This document shows positions 1-4,208 of a stretch of 5,085 bases of DNA, piece by piece. This DNA is from an uncultured Oscillospiraceae bacterium. Its GTDB lineage: Bacteria; Bacillota; Clostridia; Oscillospirales; Acutalibacteraceae. Numbering within the stretch: the first letter of the stretch is position 1; every line of letters begins with the position of its first letter. The translations under genes and the position numbers were made by a program. Where the stretch lies: contig URCA01000082.1 in NCBI GenBank assembly GCA_900546265.1, positions 1 to 5,085 of the forward strand, in the 5' to 3' direction. Below the pieces are notes generated by a model that worked only from the letters and a program-made list of their open reading frames with translations, ran no database searches and was not told the DNA's origin.

Positions 1-96
1 TCGCGCCATGCTGTCGCATGGCAAGAGAGGCCAACGCCGCTGTGGGCGCTCGCTCCCCCAAAAATCGGAGGTTGTTCGCTCCCCTCACCTTAACAA
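1..96. other. Left-edge stretch without a supported gene
   Basis: No open frame here has a ribosome site or family resemblance. It contains a perfect 6-bp inverted repeat GCCATG/CATGGC (5-10 and 17-22, 6-nt loop) and a 9-nt direct repeat TCGCTCCCC (50-58 and 76-84). It may be the end of an intergenic region whose next gene lies outside the window. Confidence 0.4.
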
Positions 97-132
97 ACCA
101 GCCTCCGAAAACGTCGGTTTCGGAGGCCTGGT
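97..132 (-). terminator. Probable terminator of mreB
   Basis: GCCTCCGAAA (101-110) and TTTCGGAGGC (118-127) form a perfect 10-bp stem with a 7-nt loop. ACCA/TGGT extends it past one bulged base. Read leftward, the stem is followed by TTTGTT, a modest T tract. It begins 40 nt past the mreB stop. A smaller related hairpin (143-149 with 155-162) lies between. The stem is strong but the tail is weak. Confidence 0.6.
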
Positions 133-142
133 ATCCGTTTCA

Positions 143-162
143 GCCTCCGCTTTACGGAAGGC
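143..162 (-). repeat. Small hairpin just after the mreB stop
   Basis: GCCTCCG (143-149) pairs with CGGAAGGC (155-162) with one bulged A and a 5-nt loop. The sequence repeats the arm of the larger 97-132 hairpin, so the two may have arisen by duplication or may act together at the mRNA 3' end. Confidence 0.45.
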
Positions 163-171
163 TCCGGTTCC

Positions 172-1182
172 TTATTTGCTGCGGTTGGAACGGAAGTTGC
201 TGACCATACCGAGATCCAGGCATTTGCCGGTCCCCATAACCACACAGTCCAGCGGATCCTCGGCCACGTGCACCGGCATGCCGGTTTCCCGGTTGATCAG
301 CACGTCCAGACCGCGCAGCAGCGCGCCGCCGCCGGTGAGCATGATGCCGTTGTTGATGATGTCGGCGGAAAGCTCCGGCGGCGTCCGCTCCAGGGTGGAG
401 CGGATGGCGTCCACGATGGCGCTGACCGGATCGGCCAGGGACTCGCGGATTTCCTCGGAGGTGACGGTGATATTCTTGGGCAGGCCGTCCACCAGGTTGC
501 GGCCCTTGACGTCCATGCTCTCCTCCTCGTCATAGGGGAAGGCGGAGCCCAGGCGGATCTTGATGTCCTCGGCCGTGCGTTCGCCGATGAGGAGGTTATA
601 CTTCTTCTTGATGTAGGAAATAATGGCCTCGTCGAAATCGTCGCCGGCGGTACGCACCGAGCAGGAGGTGACGATATCTCCTAGGGAAATGACGGCCACC
701 TCGGAGGTACCGCCGCCGATATCCACCACCATGCAGCCGGCGGCTTCCTCCACCTGGAGGCCGGCGCCGATAGCGGCGGCCATGGGTTCGGCGATCAGCT
801 CCACGTCCTTGGCGCCCGCCTGACGGGCGGCCTCGTCCACGGCGCGGCGCTCCACCTCGGTGACGCCGGAGGGGATGCAGACGATGAGGCGGGGACGGTT
901 GAACAGGGTGCTGTGCAGGGCGGCCTTGATAAAATGCCGCAGCATGGCGGAGGTGACCTCAAAATCGGCGATGACGCCGTCCTTCAGAGGACGAACAGCG
1001 GAAATGGATCCGGGCGTGCGCCCGATCATCTCCTTGGCCTCGCTGCCGACGGCCATGACCTCCTCCTTCTTCACATCCACAGCGACCACGGAGGGCTCGC
1101 GCATGACGATGCCCTTGCCCCGCATATACACAAGCGTATTGGCTGTGCCCAAATCGATACCGATATCCCGACTGAAAAACAT
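172..1182 (-). CDS. mreB: Rod shape-determining protein MreB (bacterial actin)
   Basis: MreB is an actin-like ATPase that forms membrane-bound filaments and guides the cell-wall elongation machinery on the inner face of the membrane. The 336-residue product has the family's usual length and all its signature motifs: phosphate-1 loop DIGIDLGTANT (6-16), connecting motif AEPMAAAIGAG (131-141), phosphate-2 loop VVDIGGGTSEV (152-162) and adenosine motif GIMLTGGGALLRG (279-291). Similarity to Bacillus MreB runs end to end, including EDPLDCVVMGTGK (308-320). The ATG at 1182 was chosen because MFFSRDIGID matches the family N-terminus and a purine-rich site (GGAAGAGG) lies just upstream. The open frame extends 21 codons further, but that part reads as leader sequence. 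The gene has its own promoter (1364-1392) and a terminator-like hairpin after the stop. No mreC or mreD is visible downstream. A paralogue such as Mbl cannot be fully excluded. Confidence in the MreB family is very high. Confidence 0.97.
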   Translation of the reverse strand: MFFSRDIGIDLGTANTLVYMRGKGIVMREPSVVAVDVKKEEVMAVGSEAKEMIGRTPGSISAVRPLKDGVIADFEVTSAMLRHFIKAALHSTLFNRPRLIVCIPSGVTEVERRAVDEAARQAGAKDVELIAEPMAAAIGAGLQVEEAAGCMVVDIGGGTSEVAVISLGDIVTSCSVRTAGDDFDEAIISYIKKKYNLLIGERTAEDIKIRLGSAFPYDEEESMDVKGRNLVDGLPKNITVTSEEIRESLADPVSAIVDAIRSTLERTPPELSADIINNGIMLTGGGALLRGLDVLINRETGMPVHVAEDPLDCVVMGTGKCLDLGMVSNFRSNRSK

Positions 1183-1357
1183 CTTTTCCTCTTCCTTTCC
1201 TTGCGGGTTCAACCCCGGCGGGGCGCGTTCCCCGTCTCCAACCAACCTGCCGCCGCGCGTTCCCCGATGGGCCGCGGCAGGGCGAAGTCCCGACCGGACT
1301 ACTGTATGTGAAAGGGTTCCCGGCTCGTACCGCTATTTTATATATTTGGCTATTAAC
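1183..1357 (-). promoter_or_regulatory. Long structured 5' leader of mreB
   Basis: Between the inferred start near 1357 and the ATG at 1182 there is no open frame with a start and ribosome site, but several stems are visible. These are AGTCC/GGACT (1286-1290 with 1296-1300), CTGCCGC/GCGGCAG (1247-1253 with 1274-1280, 20-nt loop), CGGGG/CCCCG (1219-1223 with 1230-1234) and GGGT/ACCC near 1205-1215, just before the purine-rich ribosome site. GCGCGTTCCCCG occurs twice on the plus strand (1223-1234, 1255-1266). I recognise no known riboswitch class. It may control mreB translation, or it may be an unregulated leader. Confidence 0.45.
1223..1266. repeat. 12-nt direct repeat in the mreB leader
   Basis: GCGCGTTCCCCG occurs at 1223-1234 and 1255-1266, a 32-nt offset. 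One copy lies in the right half of a short hairpin, the other in the loop of the larger hairpin. This placement would allow alternative pairing. Confidence 0.7.
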
Positions 1358-1363
1358 CCATAT

Positions 1364-1392
1364 ATTATATACTGCTGAAAAAAATTTCTCAA
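1364..1392 (-). promoter_or_regulatory. Sigma-A promoter of mreB
   Basis: On the minus strand, TTGAGA (1387-1392), a 17-nt spacer and a perfect TATAAT (1364-1369) form a strong promoter. Start would fall near 1357, about 175 nt before the mreB ATG. The DNA just upstream of the -35 box is rich in A and T runs, like an UP element. This separates mreB transcription from the maf operon. Confidence 0.85.
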
Positions 1393-1398
1393 CTGGGT

Positions 1399-1428
1399 AA
1401 ACCAAAATTTTTACAAAAACTTTGGTTT
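1399..1428. repeat. AT-rich inverted repeat upstream of the mreB -35 box
   Basis: AAACCAAA (1399-1406) and TTTGGTTT (1421-1428) are perfect complements. Inside them, T and A runs can pair further after one A-C mismatch. It lies 7 bp upstream of the mreB -35 box, where an UP element contacts the alpha subunit. In RNA it would be a long weak hairpin. On the plus strand the right arm runs into two more T, but no plus-strand gene ends here. It could serve as an UP element, a regulator site, or part of the maf 3' end. Confidence 0.55.
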
Positions 1429-1440
1429 TTATTGACAATG

Positions 1441-1485
1441 GAAAGAGGATAGGGGCCGTTCGGTCCCTGCGGGCCTGTCCGCGGG
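1441..1485 (-). terminator. Weak candidate terminator after maf
   Basis: Two overlapping GC-rich stems follow the maf stop: 1451-1457 with 1462-1468, and 1466-1472 with 1479-1485. In the minus transcript the first is followed only by a pyrimidine-rich ATCCTCTTTCC, not a true T run. It may end the operon inefficiently, with read-through into mreB possible. Confidence 0.3.
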
Positions 1486-1497
1486 GGGAAAAGCCGG

Positions 1498-2055
1498 CTA
1501 CTCCTTACCGGCCAGGAAGCGGGCGAGACGGGCGCCGGGCAGGCCCATTACGGTATAGAAATCCCCGCGGATGCCCCGGATGAACCGCATGCCCCGGCCT
1601 TGGATGGCGTAGGCGCCGGCCTTGTCCAGCGGCTCCCCGGTGGCGGCGTAGGCGGCCGCCTCCTCCCGGGTCATGGGATAGAACGTCACCTCGGCGGCGT
1701 CCACAAATCCGCCGCATTTACCCGGCGAGCAGACCCACACCCCGGTCATCACCATATGGGTTTTCCCCTGCAGGGACAGCAGCATCTCCACGGCCTCGGC
1801 CTCATCCCGAGGCTTGCCCAGGGCGCGACCGTCCAGGACGACCATGGTGTCGGCCCCCACCACCAGGCGATTGGGATGGGCGGCGGCCACCTCCTCGGCC
1901 TTGCACCGGGCCAGGGCCTGCACCCGTTCGGCGGGAGGCAGGCCGGCGGGGGCGCTTTCCCGCACAGCGGGGCACACCTCGAAGGGGATATCCAGCAGGG
2001 TGAGAATTTCCTTGCGCCGGGGGGAGGCCGACGCCAGCAGCAGAGGCATAGCCAT
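1498..2055 (-). CDS. maf: Maf nucleotide pyrophosphatase (YhdE-type, dTTP/UTP pyrophosphatase)
   Basis: Maf proteins hydrolyse dTTP, UTP and some modified nucleotides to the monophosphate and pyrophosphate. They clean the nucleotide pool in the cytoplasm and are linked to septum formation when overproduced. The 185-residue product has the N-terminal SASPRR nucleotide-binding motif (9-14), GADT (67-70), GKP (80-82), DKAGAYAIQGRG (144-155) and GDFYTVMGLP (164-173). The DKAGAYAIQGRG block matches the Bacillus Maf/YhdE subfamily rather than the YceF (m7GTP) type; this substrate call comes from family knowledge. The ATG at 2055 is preferred, with AAGGTGAG 10 nt upstream inside the end of the preceding gene. 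A second in-frame ATG at 2049 is possible. Only 5 nt separate it from the DUF4321 gene, so the two are almost certainly co-transcribed. It is the last gene of the operon. Confidence 0.96.
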   Translation of the reverse strand: MAMPLLLASASPRRKEILTLLDIPFEVCPAVRESAPAGLPPAERVQALARCKAEEVAAAHPNRLVVGADTMVVLDGRALGKPRDEAEAVEMLLSLQGKTHMVMTGVWVCSPGKCGGFVDAAEVTFYPMTREEAAAYAATGEPLDKAGAYAIQGRGMRFIRGIRGDFYTVMGLPGARLARFLAGKE

Positions 2056-2060
2056 ACGCC

Positions 2061-2312
2061 TTATCTCACCTTCTTATACAGCAGCAGGGCAGCGCTTACC
2101 AGGATTACCTGCAGCACGTTGACCTGCATTTTAAAGGCAAAGCTTATCTGCACGATAATCAGATTCAGGTTCACCGTATCGAAGCCGACGGATTCGCCCC
2201 AGGTGAGCCATTTGAGGAAGCTGACCCCGGCGGTCAGCTGGCCGACCAGGGCGGCGATGACCAGGGCGGCCAGGACGAGAAATATCAGAATCAGGCTGTT
2301 TTTCGCTTTCAA
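2061..2312 (-). CDS. DUF4321 small membrane protein, TTG start
   Basis: This 83-residue protein has two hydrophobic spans, roughly residues 7-28 and 62-80. A short middle segment contains the WGESVGFDTVNLNL stretch. The order (N-terminal span, G-S-x-GF-x-x-x-x-LNL, second span ending in LLLYKK) matches the DUF4321 family of clostridia, which is commonly found next to maf. The function is unknown; a role near the envelope or division site is only an inference from its neighbours. The start is TTG at 2312: no ATG or GTG occurs in frame before the upstream stop at 2349-2351, and a good AGGAAGG site (2318-2324) sits 5 nt away. A 96-nt gap separates it from dut, and it leads into maf after 5 nt. 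The family name is from recognition by eye. Confidence 0.85.
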   Translation of the reverse strand: MKAKNSLILIFLVLAALVIAALVGQLTAGVSFLKWLTWGESVGFDTVNLNLIIVQISFAFKMQVNVLQVILVSAALLLYKKVR

Positions 2313-2408
2313 TGGAACCTTCCTATCCTTTCCGGGCCAGGGACGGCGCTATCGCGCCGCCGGGCCTTGTTGATGGGGGTGGCCGTCTTAAGGGGAGGGC
2401 CCCTCTCC
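2313..2408 (-). other. Gap between dut and the DUF4321 gene with two small hairpins
   Basis: These 96 nt hold two stems: CGGCGC/GCGCCG (2344-2349 with 2354-2359, loop TATC), and AGGGG/CCCCT with a 4-nt loop just after the dut stop. Neither has a T run. No credible promoter was seen on the minus strand, so the DUF4321-maf pair probably depends on read-through from upstream. The ribosome site AGGAAGG (2318-2324) belongs to the TTG start. Confidence 0.45.
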
Positions 2409-2849
2409 TTATTGCCGGCCGGTGGAGCCGAACCCGCCGCCGCCCCGCTCGGTTTCCTTCAGGGAGTCGGCAAGCTCCATGTGCGGCAGGCAGACGGGCA
2501 TAATCACCAGCTGGGCAATCCGCTCGCCGGGCTGGATGGTATAGGCTTCGTCCGACAGGTTGACCAGGCCCACCCGGATTTCCCCGGTATAGTCGCTGTC
2601 GATGACGCCCACGCCGTTGGACAGGGCGAGGCCGTGCTTGACAGCCAGGCCGCTGCGGGCAAAGACCAGGCCCACCGTCTCGGGGGAGGGCAGGCCGATG
2701 GCGATGCCGGTGGGCACGGCGGCACGGCCGCCGGGCGGAATGGTCAGCGCTTCGTCCAGCAGGGCGTGCAAATCCGCCCCGGCGCTGCCGGCGGTGGCCC
2801 GCTCGGGCGCCTGGGCGCGGGGATCCAACTTTTGAATATATACCGTCAT
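2409..2849 (-). CDS. dut: dUTP diphosphatase (trimeric dUTPase)
   Basis: Dut converts dUTP to dUMP and pyrophosphate. This keeps uracil out of DNA and feeds dTMP synthesis. The 146-residue product has the five motifs of the homotrimeric family in order: AGSAGADL (20-27), ARSGLAVKHGL (64-74), GVIDSDYTGEIRV (81-93) with catalytic Asp84 and the uracil-selecting Tyr87, PGERIAQLVI (107-116), and the C-terminal P-loop-like RGGGGFGSTG (135-144) that closes over the nucleotide. Length is normal for bacterial Dut. The ATG at 2849 was chosen because MTVYIQKLDP fits the family N-terminus and AAAGGA (2858-2863) lies 8 nt upstream. The frame is open 19 codons further, but that part overlaps the end of the upstream gene. 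Its start codon overlaps the hydrolase stop as ATGA (4 nt), which suggests translational coupling. No key residue is missing. Confidence 0.97.
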   Translation of the reverse strand: MTVYIQKLDPRAQAPERATAGSAGADLHALLDEALTIPPGGRAAVPTGIAIGLPSPETVGLVFARSGLAVKHGLALSNGVGVIDSDYTGEIRVGLVNLSDEAYTIQPGERIAQLVIMPVCLPHMELADSLKETERGGGGFGSTGRQ

Positions 2850-3823
2850 AGGTCTTGTCCTTTCCGCGGCAGCGGTTGCCTGCCGCCCTCCATATGCCGA
2901 TCGCACCAGGCGACCACATCCTCCAGGAACTCGTCCCGGTTCAGCTCGTTATGCAGCTCGTGCCGGGCGTCAGGGTAGAGCTTGAGGGAGAGATCCCGCA
3001 CGCCGGAGGCTTTCAGCCAGCCGTACACCTGCCGCGGGCCCTTGCCGTAGCTGCCCACCGGATCCATCTCTCCGGAAAACAGGACGATGGGCAGATCCTT
3101 GGGCACCCGGTCGCTCCACTTGGGGCCGGTGACGCTGTCGAGCAGGCGGAAGAGATCCCGGAAGCCCGCGTTGGTAAACACGAAATGACACTTGGGATCC
3201 TCCGACGCGTCGGGGTATCCGTCCTTATCCCGGGAGAGCCAGGCCAGCTCGTTGTCGTCCTCGGGGAAGCGGCGGTTATAATTCTGAAACGCCATGGCGT
3301 TGAGAAACCGGCCGGTGCGCTTGGGGCCCCGCAGGGCCGTGACGATACCGGCCAGGCCGATGCCCAGCTTGGTCAACGGGTTGCGTCCCGCGGTGCCGCA
3401 GCAGATATAGCCCGCCAGCCCCTCGCCGTCCAGGGCGATGACCCGGCGGGTGATGAAGGAGCCCATGCTGTGCCCCAGCAGAAAATAGGGCTTGTCCGGA
3501 TACCGGCGCTGCATCTCCCGCCGGAGAAGCAGCTCGTCCTCGGCCATATGCTTCCAGCCGTCGGTTTCGCCGAAATAGCCCAGATCCTCCGGCTGCTCCG
3601 CGGTGCGGCCGTGGCCCAGGTGATCGTCCCCGCACACCACGAAGCCGCGATCGCACAGGGCCCTGGCAAACCGGTCGTACCGGCGGATGTGCTCCATCAT
3701 GCCGTGGCAGATCTGGATCACCGCCCGGGGCTCGCCCTCCGATGGCTCCCAGATGGTGGCGTAGAGGGTATGGACGCCGTCCGACCCGGTGAACGACCAG
3801 TCCTTTTCCATGCAGTCGGCCAT
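2846..3823 (-). CDS. Alpha/beta hydrolase, monoacylglycerol lipase / serine aminopeptidase S33 type
   Basis: The 325-residue protein is a cytoplasmic-looking alpha/beta hydrolase without a signal peptide. It probably cleaves an ester in a lysophospholipid or monoacylglycerol, as the Hydrolase_4 (S33) family often does; the substrate is inferred, not seen. Visible landmarks are the oxyanion-region ICHGMMEH (38-45), the DDHLGHG loop (66-72), the nucleophile elbow GHSMGS (117-122, Ser119), the acid Asp254 in SGEMDPVG, and His288 in DARHELHNE. The catalytic triad is therefore complete. Residues 145-230 form the variable lid region. The ATG at 3823 has AGGAG (3832-3836) 8 nt upstream; a second in-frame Met (residue 5) lacks such a site. 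It is the first gene of the operon, has its own promoter, and overlaps dut by ATGA. Pairing with dut has no obvious metabolic logic. Confidence 0.9.
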   Translation of the reverse strand: MADCMEKDWSFTGSDGVHTLYATIWEPSEGEPRAVIQICHGMMEHIRRYDRFARALCDRGFVVCGDDHLGHGRTAEQPEDLGYFGETDGWKHMAEDELLLRREMQRRYPDKPYFLLGHSMGSFITRRVIALDGEGLAGYICCGTAGRNPLTKLGIGLAGIVTALRGPKRTGRFLNAMAFQNYNRRFPEDDNELAWLSRDKDGYPDASEDPKCHFVFTNAGFRDLFRLLDSVTGPKWSDRVPKDLPIVLFSGEMDPVGSYGKGPRQVYGWLKASGVRDLSLKLYPDARHELHNELNRDEFLEDVVAWCDRHMEGGRQPLPRKGQDL

Positions 3824-3861
3824 GCTGTTCGCTCCTTTTCCTTACACGTTCTCTGTTCAAT

Positions 3862-3890
3862 ATAGTACCGGTTTTTTACAGAATTTGCAA
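3862..3890 (-). promoter_or_regulatory. Sigma-A promoter for the hydrolase-dut-DUF4321-maf operon
   Basis: On the minus strand, TTGCAA (3885-3890) is followed by a 17-nt spacer and TACTAT (3862-3867). Spacing is ideal and both boxes are close to consensus. Initiation would fall near 3855, giving a leader of about 32 nt before the ATG at 3823. No other minus promoter as good was seen before dut or DUF4321, so it may drive all four genes. Confidence 0.75.
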
Positions 3891-3925
3891 CGGCTGCGGC
3901 AAAATTCTCCATAACAATTTTGTCA

Positions 3926-3953
3926 CCATGGGGTTTCCAGCAATCTCCCATGG
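3926..3953. repeat. Inverted repeat between divergent promoters, possible operator
   Basis: CCATGGG (3926-3932) and CCCATGG (3947-3953) form a perfect 7-bp inverted repeat around 14 nt. It lies between the minus promoter of the hydrolase operon and the plus promoter of the small peptide gene, and its right arm touches the plus -35 box. That position suits a regulator site, but no regulator is encoded in the window. A chance repeat is also possible. Confidence 0.4.
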
Positions 3954-3979
3954 ACTTCGCCTGAAAAATCCGGTATGGT
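3951..3979 (+). promoter_or_regulatory. Candidate promoter for the 35-residue peptide gene
   Basis: TGGACT (3951-3956) and TATGGT (3974-3979) are separated by exactly 17 nt. The match is moderate (four of six bases in the -35 box). Start would fall near 3986, about 40 nt before the ATG at 4026. The -35 box overlaps the right arm of an inverted repeat, so the site could be regulated. Confidence 0.5.
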
Positions 3980-4025
3980 GAGGACAGAGACCCTATGCTC
4001 ATACAGAAAGGATATGGAGATTTTT

Positions 4026-4133
4026 ATGAAATACATACCGTTTGCCGGAAAAATATTTCTGACCCTGCTTCTCAACGTATTGGCCGTGCTGGCGGCCGAT
4101 CGCCTGGTTAGAACGGCCCATAGACACGAGTAG
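4026..4133 (+). CDS. Small single-span membrane peptide, 35 residues, family unknown
   Basis: The open frame encodes 35 residues, starting MKYIPFAGKIFLTLLLNVLA and ending in the charged tail DRLVRTAHRHE. One hydrophobic segment spans about residues 10-24, long enough for a single membrane helix. It has lysines before it and arginines and histidines after it. Support for translation: ATG with GGAG (4016-4019) 6 nt upstream and AGAAAGGA before that; a plausible promoter at 3951-3979; and a TAG stop well clear of the next gene (75 nt to the C39 peptidase ATG). It lies outside the span of any longer credible gene. I do not recognise the family. Size and layout resemble both small membrane regulators and short hydrophobic type I toxins, but nothing in the sequence decides this. 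No double-glycine leader motif is present, so it does not look like a C39 bacteriocin substrate. Confidence 0.6.
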   Translation: MKYIPFAGKIFLTLLLNVLAVLAADRLVRTAHRHE

Positions 4134-4139
4134 TCCGAC

Positions 4140-4160
4140 AAAAAAGGGCGGAAATCCGCC
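4140..4160 (-). terminator. Terminator-like hairpin reading leftward
   Basis: On the minus strand, GGCGG and CCGCC close a 4-nt ATTT loop and are followed by C and six T (4140-4145). This is a short but textbook intrinsic terminator shape. No minus-strand gene to its right is present in the window, so it would stop antisense transcription coming through the C39 gene. On the plus strand the same palindrome has no T run, and it sits just ahead of the extended -10 box. Confidence 0.5.
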
Positions 4161-4168
4161 GGCGGCTG

Positions 4169-4177
4169 TGGTATACT
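4169..4177 (+). promoter_or_regulatory. Extended -10 promoter for the C39-like peptidase gene
   Basis: TGGTATACT is a TGn extended -10 with hexamer TATACT (4172-4177). No convincing -35 box lies 17 nt upstream (CGGAAA), which extended -10 promoters can do without. Start would fall near 4184, leaving a short leader of about 25 nt with the ribosome site at 4197-4202. Confidence 0.6.
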
Positions 4178-4208
4178 GACGGTATTCCAACAGACGGGGG
4201 AGAAGGCC

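Noticed and set aside
268..684. A 138-codon plus-strand frame opposite mreB
   Set aside because: It is the mirror of conserved MreB coding sequence and its composition is typical of a shadow frame.
1183..1245. The 21-codon N-terminal extension of mreB
   Set aside because: The extension is not like the MreB N-terminus, lies in structured leader sequence, and the start at 1182 has the better ribosome site.
1432..1437. TTGACA on the plus strand, a perfect -35 box
   Set aside because: No -10-like hexamer occurs 15-19 nt downstream, and no plus-strand gene follows.
1600..2373. A 257-codon open frame on the plus strand
   Set aside because: It lies across maf and the DUF4321 gene on the opposite strand, is rich in Gly, His and Pro, and has no ribosome site or family resemblance.
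2855..3865. A 336-codon open frame on the plus strand
   Set aside because: It lies opposite the hydrolase, whose catalytic triad and family motifs are intact. The plus frame shows no recognisable domain and exists because of GC-rich codon usage on the other strand.
4026..4133. The small peptide as a double-glycine bacteriocin precursor for the C39 gene
   Set aside because: There is no GG or GA processing site after a leader, no ABC exporter, and the C39 protein has a membrane anchor instead of the exporter architecture.
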